Assembly (NCBI GenBank): GCA_963829355.1
Contig: CAWHHZ010000028.1
Location: forward strand, 1-64,000
Reading direction: 5' to 3'
Length of the DNA stretch: 64,000 nucleotides
From: CAWHHZ01 sp963829355
GTDB taxonomy: Bacteria; Acidobacteriota; Thermoanaerobaculia; Gp7-AA8; JAHWKK01
Position 1 is the first letter of the stretch, and each line of letters starts with the position of its first letter. A program made the position numbers and the translations under genes. A model generated the notes under the pieces. It did no database searches. It saw only the letters and a program-made list of their open reading frames with translations, and had not been told where the DNA came from. Shown one piece after another: positions 19,363-29,697 of the stretch.

Positions 19363-21219
19363 ATGATGAACTGGAAACGGGTAGTCGTACTGCTTATGGC
19401 CGCAATCGGTTCCGTCGGCGCACTCGCGCAGGCTGTTCCATTCTCAGCCGGATTCCGATCTCCCATAGAGGTCACCTTCACCAACGGCGGCAACCTGCTG
19501 GTGGTCGAGTCGGGAAACGGTCCCAACAATGGACGGCTGTCCCTCGTCGACCGCGCGACAGGTGCTCGCCGTACATTCATCGAATCCCTGCCGTCGGGCA
19601 TACACCAGGGTCCAACGAATGCGCCATCCGGTCCATCGGCCGTGGCGCTGCAGGGGAACGTCATCTACCTGTTGATTTCCAATGGTGACTCGGTCATTCC
19701 GGGAACTGTTCCGGGTACAGAGATTCTGAACCCAGCGCCGTCGTCGCCAATCTTCAGCACCCTTCTCGAGCTGAGAACGGACCGTCCGCTCGATTCGATC
19801 GCCGGACCGTTTCAGTTTGAGCTCTCCCACCACGCGATCGTCGACAGCGGGGAGACTGCTGTGCTCGTCAGTCCGTCGGGAGAAGAGGTATCAATCCGAC
19901 TGATCGTCGATTTTCCCGACGCCGTGCCGGAACCGCGGCCTGGCGCGCCGGAGCACGTACGACTGTCGAACCCGTTCGGCATCGAGATCGTCGGTCAGAC
20001 TCTGTTCGTCGCCGACGCGAGCCTCAACCTGATCCGACGGGTCGACGCGCGTACCGGCGCATACTCGACCCTCACGACCTTCGCCAATTTCCCGAACCCG
20101 ATCATGGGTGTCGGTGGACCGTTCGTCGAGTCGGTCCCGAACGCGCTGCGCATCCGAGGCAATGATCTGCTCGTGACCACGCTGACAGGATTTCCGTTCC
20201 CCGCGGGCAAAGCCGAGATACACCGGGTTTCTCTGGACGGCAACTCCAACACCACTCTCGTCAGCGGGCTCAGCTCCGCGCTCGACCTCAGACCACTCGG
20301 TTCTTCGCCGGACTCACCGATTGCCGTGATCGAGTTCAGCACGAATCAGATTGCCGGAGCACCGGGACGACTTCGTGTCGTCTCCCCTACCGCTGATCCG
20401 GTTACTCTTGTGGAAGGACTGATCACTCCGACCGGACTCGCGGTTGACCAGCATACGGGCGAGATCTTCATCACACTCCTCGGTCCGGGACTCGTGATGC
20501 GTGTGAACGCGGCAGCATCGATCCCGCGCTTATCTGCACCGGCATCCATTCCGGTCGCCGGCACGACCGCCGGGGCGTTCGGCTCCATGTACACCACGAC
20601 TCTTCAAATCGCGAACCCCTTCTCGTTCCCGATCGCCGGACATCTCGTGTTCCGACCACAAGGATTCTCCGATGGGCATGACGAGGCCTCGATCGCCTAC
20701 AGCCTCGCGCCATTCGAGTCGCAACGTATCGGAGATCTCGGTATGGCACTGGGTGTTGACGGCATAGGTGCACTGGATGTCGAGGCTCCGGTCGGTCAAC
20801 TCCCCGAGATGGTCGCGACCATCACCGGGACCACGCCCACCGGCACTTCCTGGATTCACGTTCCGACGACCGATTCTTCCGAGATCCTGTCGTCTGGTGA
20901 GAGGGGAGTTTTGATCACTCCCGACGATCCGGCGGCCGCACGGATGAACATAGGAATCAGAACGTTCAGCACGCCCGCTTCCATGGAAATCAGCCGCTAC
21001 GATGCAGGCGGTGGACTGGTCGACACAGTCGTCCGGAGCGTCGAAGCCAACACGTTCGTTCAGATGTCCGCCGCTTCGATTCTCGAGAGTGATCTGCAGG
21101 CTGGCGATCTGCTCTCGTTCATGCTGACCGAAGGCAGCGCACTCATCTACGGAACCACGACCGACAACGGAGGGACCGGGATGCGGCTCAGCGTCGCATC
21201 CGCCGTGGCGGAGAACTAG
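19363..21219 (+). CDS. ScyD/ScyE-like secreted beta-propeller protein
   Basis: The 618-residue protein has a signal peptide (to about ALAQA). Repeated NHL/propeller-like blades follow: GNLLVVESGNG, NPFGIEIVGQTLFVADASLN, NALRIRGNDLLVTTLTGFPF, TPTGLAVDQHTGEIFITL. These resemble the ScyD/ScyE family of exported proteins first named in scytonemin clusters. The last 220 residues are a separate beta-rich domain. No catalytic motif is visible. The role is unknown; a binding or structural exported protein is likely. Confidence 0.6.
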   Translation: MMNWKRVVVLLMAAIGSVGALAQAVPFSAGFRSPIEVTFTNGGNLLVVESGNGPNNGRLSLVDRATGARRTFIESLPSGIHQGPTNAPSGPSAVALQGNVIYLLISNGDSVIPGTVPGTEILNPAPSSPIFSTLLELRTDRPLDSIAGPFQFELSHHAIVDSGETAVLVSPSGEEVSIRLIVDFPDAVPEPRPGAPEHVRLSNPFGIEIVGQTLFVADASLNLIRRVDARTGAYSTLTTFANFPNPIMGVGGPFVESVPNALRIRGNDLLVTTLTGFPFPAGKAEIHRVSLDGNSNTTLVSGLSSALDLRPLGSSPDSPIAVIEFSTNQIAGAPGRLRVVSPTADPVTLVEGLITPTGLAVDQHTGEIFITLLGPGLVMRVNAAASIPRLSAPASIPVAGTTAGAFGSMYTTTLQIANPFSFPIAGHLVFRPQGFSDGHDEASIAYSLAPFESQRIGDLGMALGVDGIGALDVEAPVGQLPEMVATITGTTPTGTSWIHVPTTDSSEILSSGERGVLITPDDPAAARMNIGIRTFSTPASMEISRYDAGGGLVDTVVRSVEANTFVQMSAASILESDLQAGDLLSFMLTEGSALIYGTTTDNGGTGMRLSVASAVAEN

Positions 21220-21469
21220 GGCTCCGCTCCACGGGCACCGTCCATCGGAGAGAAGCCGGGCGGGCGCGCCCGGATTGGCCGACTTTCATAACCGGAATTC
21301 GATCGATCCGGGCCGCCGACGCCCCCTTCGCGACACCAGTCAGCCGTCGGTCGTCGGCGGCAACTCGCTGGACAGCGATGTCATCCCGACCGAACAGCGA
21401 GTGGAGGGATCTCCCCTCTCTCGGATTCTCTGACGTCTGCCGACTGACGACCGACGACTGAAGACTGCT

Positions 21470-23917
21470 TCACCGCAGCTCGAGTGCGCCGTTCTCGACC
21501 CAGTACCGCAGAAGCCTCCAGACGCGGTAGGAGTCGACCGGAATCTCCGGCTCCCACTTCTCCGGCGGCTCCCCGGAGGCGGCCTTCAGCCATACCTCGC
21601 GGATCACCTTAGGGTCCTTTTCGCGAGGCTCATGAACTGGTTTGACCGAGGTCGGACCGAGGCTCGATTCAGGAGGCACGATCGCTCTGGAGAGCCTCAG
21701 CTCGTCGAAACGTCGCAGCCCCTCGATGATCAGTGGCGTCACTTGCATCGGCTCTTCTCTGCTCTCGTTCTTCGCGCTATCGGCCATCTCGACGAAGCTG
21801 AACGAGCCGGGACCGGCGTTCTCGAACAACTGGAAGAAGGCGTCTTTCCCTCGCAACTCCCCCGTGTGGCAGCGGACGATCTTGCCGTCCTCGTATGCCA
21901 CCGCGCCGATTCTCTTCCCCTCGGTGTCCATGATCGTGAGAACTCCGCTCACCTCCATGCTCGCGAGGTTCTGGACCAGATTCGGCAGACCGAACAGTTC
22001 GAGATCGCCGCTCAGTTTGGGTGCGGTCGCGGTCAGGGCCGATCGACCCACACCCGACGCTTCGAGGATCTCCTGCGCCTTTTGCGCGAACGGAGCGTCT
22101 GGATACTTCTGCCGGATCGACTCCATCAACTCCAGGACTTCCGGCGCGTCCGTTCCCGACAGAGCATCGAGCAGTTTCTCCACATCGTCTCCCGACTTCC
22201 GCTGTACGACGATTCCGAGAACCTTCTTCGGGAGCCGATTCTGTACCGCTCCGACCAGGCGCTCGACGACCTGCGGTTTGTCGAAGAGATTCCGGTTTCC
22301 GAGCGCGGTGATGCGACGCAGCGAGTCACCGAGAGCGGGATCCGTCGAGAGCCCGTGATCGACGACTGCCAGGAGCGCTTCGTTCGAACCGATCTTGACG
22401 AGCGCCGCGACTGTACGATCGACAATCTGTCTCACTTCGCCAGGCGGATACGGCAGCTTGCCACCCCCGGTCAGCATAGCCTCGTACTCCTGAAGACGAC
22501 GGATCAGAACCTCGGGGGCCCGTGGACTGCGCGTCTGCCCGAGCGTGGCGATCGCCTCCTTCGTGAGAAAGGGAGGATAGGAAGGTGAGCTGAGATTCTC
22601 CGCGAGCCGCATCTGACGGTCGTTCGACTGCTCCGAGGCCGGGATGCGGTTGAGAACGTACAGGAGGTTTCGAGCGAAATAGGGATCCGATTTCGCGAGG
22701 CGCTCGTCACCGTGCTCGGAAAACAGTTCGAGCGCAGCCTCACGGGCGTCTTCCTCGAACACCTCGACGAGGGCCAGCAGGAGGCGTCGGCGATCGCGGC
22801 GCTCCTGCGTCTTCAGCTCCTGGAGAATGCCTTTCGGCCCGAGTCCCGGAAAGAATCGCAACAGCTTTCTGAGAAGATAATGAGATTCAGGAGTCTCCGC
22901 CGTCTCGCGCAAACGGTTCGCGTCGAGATTGCTCTCGGCTGACCGGCGAATCGTTTCACCGTCCTCCGCGCCGACCTCTTGCGCCTCGATGAGCCCCTCG
23001 GCCAGACCGAGCATCGTGACGGCGCGACCGAGTGCTCCGTCGTTGAATTGTTCGATTGCAGATTCGACGAGCTGCCTGAAACGCCGCGACTTCTCCTGCG
23101 GACTGTCCGAGAGGGTCAGAAGGCGCTTCATTGCCTCGATCGGATGTGTTTCGGAGGAGGGAAAATCCTCGAGGTCCGTCGACATGCTCTCGCGTACGGG
23201 AACCGCCCACTCCGGCAGGCTGTTTCCGAGATATCTGAAGAGCAGTCGCGGGTCCACATCGGCTCCGGCCCGTCGGATCTCTTCCAGATTCTCGTCGAGC
23301 TCTCCCCCCGTGTGTGAGGCGGACACAGCCGTGGAGACAGCCTCCGAGATAATATGGCTGCGCGCCGGAGGCATGGTTCCCGACGGACCGGGTCGAGCCT
23401 GAATCCTGCTCAGACGATCCATGATCAGGCTCATCCGCTGATCGATCTCTGCCCGCCTGCCTTGCTCGTCTTTCGAGGTCGCCAGCTTCTTCTCTGTTCC
23501 AGGCTGCCTGTAAAGGATCTCGGCGCTCGAACCTCCGACCGGTGCAGGCTCCCCGATCATTTCCAGATTGTGCTCGAGAAACTGGCGATCACCCGGAGGG
23601 CACATCTCGAGAATCGGCCCTTTCAACGCGTGAAGGTAGCTCAGGATCTTCTTCTCCGGAACGAGCTGCAGCTCTGCAAAGTGATGAATCTTCTTAACGG
23701 CGTGAAAAAGGTAATCGGAAACAGGGATCTCTGCTCCCCGCCCCCGAAACTGGCCGCTGATCCATGACTTGATCTGACTGGCGGCGACGTCTGGCGGGAG
23801 TGCGATGATCGTCTCCACGGCATCGAGAGCCATGAGTGGAGCAAGCTCATCCGACAGGTATCGCTGAAAGTCGAGCAGGGCACTCCTGATCTCCGGAGTC
23901 AGGCTTCCATCTGACAC
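21470..23917 (-). CDS. Large HEAT-repeat-like protein with C-terminal DUF4388 domain
   Basis: The 815-residue cytoplasmic protein is mostly helical. Residues 330-640 show HEAT-like repeats (YFARNLLYVLNRIP, then EAIATLGQTRSPRAPEVLIR and AVVDHGLSTDPALG). A DUF4388 domain lies near residues 650-750 (LSGDLELFGLPNLVQNLAS, then SGVLTIMDTEGKRIGAVAYE and DGKIVRCHTGEL). A short helical tail (VWRLLRYWVENGALEL) ends it. It starts with GTG at 23917, with GGGAG 6-7 nt upstream. It probably acts as a scaffold or signalling adaptor; the function is not established. Confidence 0.65.
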   Translation of the reverse strand: MSDGSLTPEIRSALLDFQRYLSDELAPLMALDAVETIIALPPDVAASQIKSWISGQFRGRGAEIPVSDYLFHAVKKIHHFAELQLVPEKKILSYLHALKGPILEMCPPGDRQFLEHNLEMIGEPAPVGGSSAEILYRQPGTEKKLATSKDEQGRRAEIDQRMSLIMDRLSRIQARPGPSGTMPPARSHIISEAVSTAVSASHTGGELDENLEEIRRAGADVDPRLLFRYLGNSLPEWAVPVRESMSTDLEDFPSSETHPIEAMKRLLTLSDSPQEKSRRFRQLVESAIEQFNDGALGRAVTMLGLAEGLIEAQEVGAEDGETIRRSAESNLDANRLRETAETPESHYLLRKLLRFFPGLGPKGILQELKTQERRDRRRLLLALVEVFEEDAREAALELFSEHGDERLAKSDPYFARNLLYVLNRIPASEQSNDRQMRLAENLSSPSYPPFLTKEAIATLGQTRSPRAPEVLIRRLQEYEAMLTGGGKLPYPPGEVRQIVDRTVAALVKIGSNEALLAVVDHGLSTDPALGDSLRRITALGNRNLFDKPQVVERLVGAVQNRLPKKVLGIVVQRKSGDDVEKLLDALSGTDAPEVLELMESIRQKYPDAPFAQKAQEILEASGVGRSALTATAPKLSGDLELFGLPNLVQNLASMEVSGVLTIMDTEGKRIGAVAYEDGKIVRCHTGELRGKDAFFQLFENAGPGSFSFVEMADSAKNESREEPMQVTPLIIEGLRRFDELRLSRAIVPPESSLGPTSVKPVHEPREKDPKVIREVWLKAASGEPPEKWEPEIPVDSYRVWRLLRYWVENGALELR

Positions 23918-24030
23918 TTCACTCTCCCGTCGCTCGAAGTTCAGGTACTCTGAGGAAACCCATCAGCGCCCGTTATGGCCCGCTGAGGGCATACTGAGTT
24001 TCATACCATTATGACAAAAGAAACTCATAT

Positions 24031-24456
24031 ATGGATCAAGCAACTACAAAGCTGACCGTATTGCTGGACCTCCTGGTGCCAGGAACCGCCGCGGTACTGA
24101 TCTATTACTTTCATTTCCGGCTGAGAAAATTCTATCTGCAGGAGTGGTCTCGGTTTCTGGCTTGGCATCGTGTTGTTCAAGGCGGCCGCATGGCTCAGCA
24201 CAGCCACGGTCGAATTCTCATCGAGCCTGATCGGATATGTTCTCCTGTGGATGGCCACTGCCGCCCTGATTTTCGCTTGCATCCATCTCGCCAGCGGCAC
24301 TTTCAGCGCAATCAGGCTCCGACCTCAGGCCAAAGGCTCGAAGGATGCTGTACCTGTTTGCCGGCGCAGGATTCGTTGCCCTCTCGATTTTTCTGTTTTC
24401 GCACTGGTCGTGTCCATGGCGGGAGAGTCGCTTTGGTGAGTTTCCTCTACAATTGA
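24031..24456 (+). pseudogene. N-terminal fragment of a polytopic membrane protein, frameshifted
   Basis: Three reading frames joined in order give a continuous membrane protein. MDQATTKLTVLLDLLVPGTA, then AVLIYYFHF, is read from 24031. GIVLFKAAAWLSTATVEF, SSLIGYVLLWMATAALIFA and CIHLASGTF come in the next frame. LYLFAGAGFVALSIFLF comes in the third. It looks like the multi-span sensor part of a signalling protein, but no cytoplasmic output domain follows before the kinase gene. Either a short membrane protein with sequence errors or a truncated gene. Confidence 0.45.
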
Positions 24457-24461
24457 AAGCA
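24448..24461 (+). promoter_or_regulatory. -10 box TACAAT before the kinase gene
   Basis: TACAAT (24448-24453) lies 8 nt before a TTG at 24462, the spacing seen at other leaderless-type starts in this window. This is the basis for preferring that start. Confidence 0.4.
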
Positions 24462-27024
24462 TTGAAGGACGATACTCCAGATCCCTCTGCGTCGGATGAG
24501 ACGGTTGCGCGTGCGCCGAGCGCTCCGGCGCCGACCGGCGAACGATTCTCCCCCGGCGACGTGCTCGACGACCGCTACCGGATCATCGCGCTCCTCGGGC
24601 GCGGCGGCATGGGTGAGGTCTACCGCGCTGACGACCTGAAGCTCGGCCAGCAGGTCGCGCTCAAGTTCCTCCCGAAAGGGACCCTCTCCGTGTCGGCTCT
24701 CGAACGTCTCTACGGCGAGGTGCGCCTCGGCCGAAAGGTCTCCCACCCGAACGTCTGCCGTCTCTACGACGTCGGCGAGTGGAAAGGAAATCACTTCGTC
24801 ACGATGGAGTACATCGACGGCGAGGATCTCGCCTCGCTTCTCCGCCGGATCGGGCAGCTCCCCGAGGGGAAAGCGATCGAGATGGTCCAGGAGATCTGCG
24901 CGGGTCTCGCCGCCGCGCACGGTCTCGGTGTGATCCATCGCGATCTCAAGCCCGCAAACATCATGATCGATGGGCGCGGAAACGCGATCATCACCGACTT
25001 CGGTCTCGCCGGTCTCGCCGACGACCTCGCCCGGAAAAACGAATTCGCCGGTACACCCGCCTACATGGCGCCCGAACAGCTGACCGAGGGCAAGGCGACG
25101 CACAAGAGCGACCTCTACGCGCTCGGTCTGATCATGTACGAGATGTTCACCGGCCGCCGGCGATTCGACGGCCGGTCGGTCAACGAGATGAAACGGCTGC
25201 ACGAGAGCACCGATCCCGCGAGCGTCTCTCGTGACACTCGCTCGATCGATTCAATCGTCCAGCAGGTGATCGCTCGCTGCCTCGAGCGAGATCCCAAGGA
25301 ACGCCCTCGCTCGATCCACTCCGTGATCGCCGCGCTCCCGGGCGCCGATCCCCTCCAGGCCGCTCTCGATGCCGGGGAGACGCCTTCACCCGATATGGTC
25401 GCGGCGGCCGGAAAAACCGGAGACCTTTCACCAGCGATCGCGGGAGCGATCGTCGCCGCGATCGTCGCGCTCGTGATCGGTCTCGTTTGGCTCAAGCAAC
25501 AGACCGAGCTCTACGGGGTGCGCGATCTGTCGAGGCACCCCCGCGCTCTGGAAAGCAAGGCACAGGAGATTCTCACGCAGGTCGGGTTCACCGGTGTGGC
25601 GGCGGACACCTATTATTACTACGCGGCGAACGATGGAGTCCGCGAGCTTCTCCGGCAGAAGAACTACGACCCATCGACCTCGCTCCCGTCACCGCTCAAT
25701 CTCGTCTACAGACAAAGCCCGGAAAAGCTCGTGTCTCGGTATGGATTCGAGGGTGATCGGCGGATCCTTCCATCCGATCCCCCCAACACTCTGCCCGGAA
25801 TGGCGCTGGTGAGCCTCTCGCCCGAGGGAGTCCTCGACGAGCTGCTGATCGTGCCGGATCAGAGCTATCTGCACGAGCCACAACCGAGTACCGAATGGGA
25901 GTCCCTTTTCGAGCTCGCGCAACTCGACTGGGCGAATGCGGAATCGATCCCGTCCTCCCGCCCAGCACCTGTCGACACCGACGAACGATGGAGCTGGCGA
26001 ACGACGGTGACTGGCCAGGCGCAATCCGTGACGGTGGATGGGGCAGCGCTCGGAGGGCGGCCAGTCTGGTTTTCCACCACCGCCACCTGGCAGACCGAGC
26101 CGGACAAATGGCTTTCTTACCGCGGGCGAGAGCCCGATCGCCGCAGGGACGCTGTCGCGATCCTGATCGCTTTGATCACGATCGGCTCACTGGTCGTCGC
26201 GCGGCGAAACGTCGTGCGGGGACGTGCGGACAAACGAGGGGCGCTGCGGCTTGGTCTCGCGATCGCCGCCGTGCTTTCGATCTCGTTCCTCCTCAGGGCG
26301 GATTTCCACGGGCCCTTCTATGGCAACTGGGCTCAGATGACCGAGCTGGTCGGCCTGGCGTTCTACCGGGCGACCACGATCGCGGTGATCTATCTCGCAA
26401 TCGAGCCCTACCTGCGAAGGGAATGGCCCGAGCTCCTCGTCGCATGGAGCCGGCTCCTGCGAGGCCGTTGGGATGATCCGCTCGTCGGAAGAACAATTCT
26501 GCTCGCGATGCTCGCAGCAGTCCCCCTCATGGCCGTCTATCCACTGCTGTACTGGCTGAATGGGAATCTCGACCCCGGAGGTTTTCAATCGACCCTCACC
26601 TCCGGGAGACAGGCTCTGGCGGCCACCGTGGCGCGGTTCGGTAGGCGGCTTTCTCCCAGGCTTTGGTCTGACGGCTCTCATGGTTGGAGCCTCCATTCTC
26701 CTCAGAAAGAGACTGCTCGGTGCGCTGGTGCCGTATCTCGTTCTTGTTACAGCAGGACAGGTCTCCGGGTATCCGCTCCTCGGCAACCTGATCTTCCCCG
26801 CTTTGATTGTCGTGGTCTACCTGCGCCTCGGTCTCCTCGGGGCCGTAGTCCTGTGGGGGATCATGGGTCTCGCGCCACTCCCTCTGACCTTCGACACCGG
26901 GAAGTTCTACTTTCTCTCGAGCGTGCCGTTCATCATGCTGACCGCAGGGCTTCTCGCGTGGGGGTTCTACGCCGTCACGCGGAATCAGACCGCGGCGCCT
27001 GATCCGTTCCAGTCCGCCGAATAG
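24462..27024 (+). CDS. Membrane Ser/Thr protein kinase with large polytopic C-terminal domain (one frameshift)
   Basis: The kinase domain spans about residues 35-300. It has GRGGMGEVYRA (P-loop), VALKFLPK (lysine), HRDLKPANIM (catalytic loop), DFGLAGL and APEQLTEG. One membrane segment near residue 330 leads to an extracytoplasmic domain (about 200 residues, YYYYAANDGVRELLRQ). At least seven membrane spans then follow to the end. It should phosphorylate cytoplasmic proteins in response to an envelope or membrane signal. The frame shifts near 26630; the C-terminal spans (PGFGLTALMVGASILL, then AWGFYAVTRNQ) end at TAG 27022. The upstream ATG at 24345 is in frame but belongs to the membrane fragment. 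Confidence 0.8.
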
Positions 27025-27249
27025 CTGTAGGTTCGGGGAGGCGAGCAAACCGGAGCGAAGCGAAGCGGAGGGATCTCTCCGAGTTGCGTACTCAGTATGC
27101 GAGGTGCGTAACCTGCGAGCCCCCTCTCGCGCGCCTTCGGCTCAGGCCCCCAACCATCCACACAGCAGTCCCAGGAGTCCCGGTTCGCAAGATCAGGACG
27201 ATCTCGAGGCTGCCTGCTCACACAGACAGCGTTGAACTGAGGCCGTCCT

Positions 27250-27425
27250 GAATCGAGGAAATGGGGGGTCGGCTCTCCATGGCCGACTCGCGGCGGGGCT
27301 CCAGCCCCCCGGCAAAGCGAGAGATGTACGCCAGGATCCAGACTCGCGGCGGTAGGTCAGTAGTCGTGGATTTCGAGGACATCCCCCTTCTTTTCATTCG
27401 CCTGGCTTTGCGGAGGGCCGTGTCC
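27250..27425. repeat. Composite palindromic repeat R4, long copy
   Basis: It begins TCGAGGAAATGGGGGGTCGG, continues through CTCTCCATGGCCGACTCGCG and a GGCGGGGCTCCAGCCCC hairpin, and ends with GTAGGTCAGTAGTCGTGGAT, TTCGAGGACATCCCCCTTC and TTTGCGGAGGGCC. The copy at 36175 matches it over almost the whole length apart from one missing hairpin arm. Confidence 0.8.
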
Positions 27426-27438
27426 TCGGAAGCGGCTC

Positions 27439-27541
27439 GGGTCTTTGCTTCGTGCTGGTCTACTACCCGTAGATTTTTCGCCCCAAACACCCTCAGATTC
27501 TACGATTGGTAGATCAAACCGAAAACCAAAGACCTGGCCCC
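27439..27541. repeat. Palindromic repeat R6, copy 2
   Basis: It runs from GGGTCTTTGCTT to CCAAAGACCTGGCCCC. The paired inner boxes are GTCTACTACCCGTAGATTTT and CAGATTCTACGATTGGTAGA. It is almost identical to 40551-40664. Confidence 0.8.
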
Positions 27542-27655
27542 AGCGTCGGCCCCCAGCGTCTCGCGTACCTCCGGAGTGCGCGCAACCTGCGCGCTGGAAC
27601 GCGGGCGGCCCGCCCGCGAGCCGCAGGGCCCGACGATTGCAGAATCTGGTCACCT

Positions 27656-28213
27656 ATGAGGTGGCCTGCACTACTTGCCCTCGCGCTCTTTTCCCTCGCC
27701 TGCAACGGCGCGGAGACGCCTCGCCCACCCTCCGAGACACCTGCGGCGCCGAATGACCACGACGCGTCAACTCCGAAGCCGGAGTCCGCCGGCCTCACGA
27801 CTGATCATGATCGGTACCGGTTCGTCGATGGGCCGTATGGCGACGAGCTGACGATCCCCAGCACACTCACGGCGCCCGCCGGCCAGCCGCTTTACCTCGT
27901 GAACTGCAACGGCCAGATCTCCACTGGACTGCAATCGGAGAGCGACGGTGTCTGGACCGACGCATGGGTCGGCCTGATCAACCAGTGTCTGTCAGATCCG
28001 ATCGTGATTCAGCCGGGCGAGTCCCATCACTACGACGTCCTCATCCGGCGCGGATCGGGAGGAATGACTGGCGGAGCCGGTGAGCTTCCCCCGCCAGGAA
28101 CCTATCGGGTGGCCTGGCATGGAGTCCTCAGCTCCTTCAACGCTCAGCGCTATCCATTCGGCGAGCCGGTACCGGAAGAGCTGCGGACAGCGAAACCGAT
28201 CGTGATCGAATGA
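27656..28213 (+). CDS. Hypothetical lipoprotein
   Basis: The 185-residue protein has a lipoprotein signal (LLALALFSLAC, Cys16). A low-complexity Pro/Glu linker follows, then a beta-rich domain (FVDGPYGDELTIPSTLTA onward) with two conserved-looking cysteines in LVNCNGQIS and NQCLSDP. The domain has the feel of a small immunoglobulin-like or copper-binding-like fold, but I cannot name it. Confidence 0.6.
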   Translation: MRWPALLALALFSLACNGAETPRPPSETPAAPNDHDASTPKPESAGLTTDHDRYRFVDGPYGDELTIPSTLTAPAGQPLYLVNCNGQISTGLQSESDGVWTDAWVGLINQCLSDPIVIQPGESHHYDVLIRRGSGGMTGGAGELPPPGTYRVAWHGVLSSFNAQRYPFGEPVPEELRTAKPIVIE

Positions 28214-28279
28214 CGGCCGGCGGTCCGTCTGAGGCCACGAGGATCGCACCGGACGACATTTCGCTGGCAAGTATCCAGC

Positions 28280-28846
28280 TCAGCGCACCTGCTGGTTCCA
28301 GAGCTGGATGACTCGGATCTCACGCTTCCGGGCGAGGATGCTGATGGTTGCGGTGTCGAGACGGAAGAGTCGACCAGCTTCGATCGGGAGCCCGACCCAA
28401 CGGACCGCGAGAGCGCGCAGCATGTGTCCGTGGCCGAAGATCAGAATCTCCCCGCGTGCTTTGCGAAGCCCGGCCACCAGACGGTCCGCCCTCTCCCGCA
28501 CCTGTTCCGCCGACTCGCCTCCCGGTGCGCCGTCACACCACAGGACCCAACCCGGCTCCTTCTCCCTGATCGCCGCCGTCGTGAGTCCCTCGAACTCCCC
28601 GTAGTCCCACTCCCGAAGATCCTCGTCCACCTCGGCGATCTCTCCGAAGCCCGCGATCCGGCACGACTCCGCGGCCCGCTGCAGCGGGCTGGTGAGCACT
28701 CTCTCGTACTCCCGGTCGGCGAGGACTTCGCCGAGCCGCTCCGCCTCGCGTCGCCCCCTGTCGGTCAATGGAATGTCGCTCAGGCCGGTATGCTGACCCG
28801 TGAGGCTCCAGGCGGTCTCTGAATGTCGGGCAAGGAAGATCTGCAT
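28280..28846 (-). CDS. Histidine phosphatase family protein (phosphoglycerate-mutase-like)
   Basis: The 188-residue protein opens MQIFLARHSETAWS with the catalytic RH. It has LTSPLQRA with the second arginine, REWDYGEFEGLT with the acid, and GHGHMLRALA with the second catalytic histidine. Members remove phosphate from small molecules or proteins through a phospho-histidine intermediate. The length fits cobC/PhoE-like members. The ATG at 28846 places the catalytic RH at residues 7-8; longer forms add unrelated sequence. Confidence 0.88.
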   Translation of the reverse strand: MQIFLARHSETAWSLTGQHTGLSDIPLTDRGRREAERLGEVLADREYERVLTSPLQRAAESCRIAGFGEIAEVDEDLREWDYGEFEGLTTAAIREKEPGWVLWCDGAPGGESAEQVRERADRLVAGLRKARGEILIFGHGHMLRALAVRWVGLPIEAGRLFRLDTATISILARKREIRVIQLWNQQVR

Positions 28847-29016
28847 GTCTATGGCGTACGGAAAAACGACGCTGAGCACACCTCTCCTGCAAGATCCAGC
28901 CCCCGCCCGCCTCACGCCGGAAGCTTGCCGGAAGGTGCCGGTGGTAGCGCCGCAGGCACAACCACCGGTCCAGCGCCACCCACCCCACCACGCGGCACCC
29001 CGGCAAGGCTCGCGTG

Positions 29017-29050
29017 AAGTTAGGGTCAGAGCCAGAAAAGTAACTTAACG
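29017..29050. repeat. Repeat R5, copy 1
   Basis: GAAGTTAGGGTCAGAGCCAG, then AAAAGTAACTTAACG. The core (GGTCAGAGCCAGAA and its inverse TTCTGGCTCTGACC, flanked by AACTT/AAGTT) recurs at 37419, 38187, 40356, 40862 and 41999. Confidence 0.75.
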
Positions 29051-29099
29051 CGCCACGGATTTGCACCGTCGATCCCCGGATGCGGTCTCGACTGTGAAA

Positions 29100-29215
29100 G
29101 CCCCGGAGGGGCGACAGAAGGTAGCCGGGGGCAAGCGAGGAACGAGCGCAGCCCCCGGTCCCGAGCCACTTCAAAAACCACGCGAGCCCCGGCAGGGGCG
29201 ACATAGCAACTCGAG
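29100..29215. repeat. GC-rich palindromic element R7
   Basis: It opens GCCCCGGAGGGGCGACAGAA and contains GTAGCCGGGGGCAAGCGAGG mirrored by GCGCAGCCCCCGGT. It closes GAGCCCCGGCAGGGGCGACA. Only one copy is in the window. Together with R5 it fills the gene-free gap 28847-29249. Confidence 0.5.
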
Positions 29216-29249
29216 ATCGTCCGCCCCACGCTCGACCACGTTCCCGTTC

Positions 29250-29468
29250 TCAGGTATGGAGCTTGATCGCGATCTGGTTCGTCATCGTTCCGGAAGGGCA
29301 GAAGATCGCGGCCTCCTTCCCGAATATCGCCGCAGCCTTCGCCTCCAGTGCATTGACTGTCGGATCCTCCCGGAAGACGTCGTCCCCGACCTCCGCCGAC
29401 ATCATCGCGTCGAGCGTCTCCCGGGTCGGCCGTGTCACACTGTCGCTGCGTAGATCGATCATGGTCAT
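29250..29468 (-). pseudogene. Threonine aldolase, N-terminal fragment only
   Basis: About 72 residues match the start of low-specificity L-threonine aldolase: IDLRSDSVTRPT, AEVGDDVFREDPTVNALE, AIFCPSGTMTNQIAIK. The full enzyme is about 340 residues and splits threonine to glycine and acetaldehyde using PLP. The sequence stops at a TGA right after KLHT, and the PLP-lysine part is missing. Its start (TGATG) overlaps the stop of the acetyltransferase fragment, so these two were once an operon. Confidence 0.75.
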
Positions 29469-29697
29469 CACGAGCGAATCATAAACGGACCGGCTTCGCC
29501 CGGTCCACGCCCCACCACCACCTGGTCCGCTTCTTCGATCCCACGAACCATGATCAGATCGGTATCGATCTCGGAGCCGAGGTGGAACTGGTGCTCCCCG
29601 ACCGTCACGAAGCCCCACCTCTCATAGAACGACGTCGCGCGGGCGTTGTGCTCCCATACGCCGAGCCAGATCGTCCGATTACCTGCCGCGCCGGCCC
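29468..29697 (-). pseudogene. GNAT acetyltransferase, C-terminal fragment only
   Basis: About 75 residues match the end of a GNAT N-acetyltransferase: IWLGVWEHNARATSFYERW, then GFVTVGEHQFHLG. The N-terminal 90 or so residues, including the first half of the acetyl-CoA site, are absent because the sequence changes near 29697. The stop overlaps the ATG of the threonine aldolase fragment. Confidence 0.65.

Larger units (their letters stand above)
27025..27655. other. Gene-free repeat region
   Basis: This 630-bp stretch holds R4 (27250-27425) and R6 (27439-27541) and no supported gene. The part 27555-27640 is a very GC-rich hairpin-prone sequence (CGCGGGCGGCCCGCCCGCG). Confidence 0.6.

Noticed and set aside
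24345..24461. Starting the Ser/Thr kinase at ATG 24345
   Set aside because: That part is a membrane span belonging to the upstream fragment; a TACAAT box 8 nt before TTG 24462 gives a cleaner kinase start.
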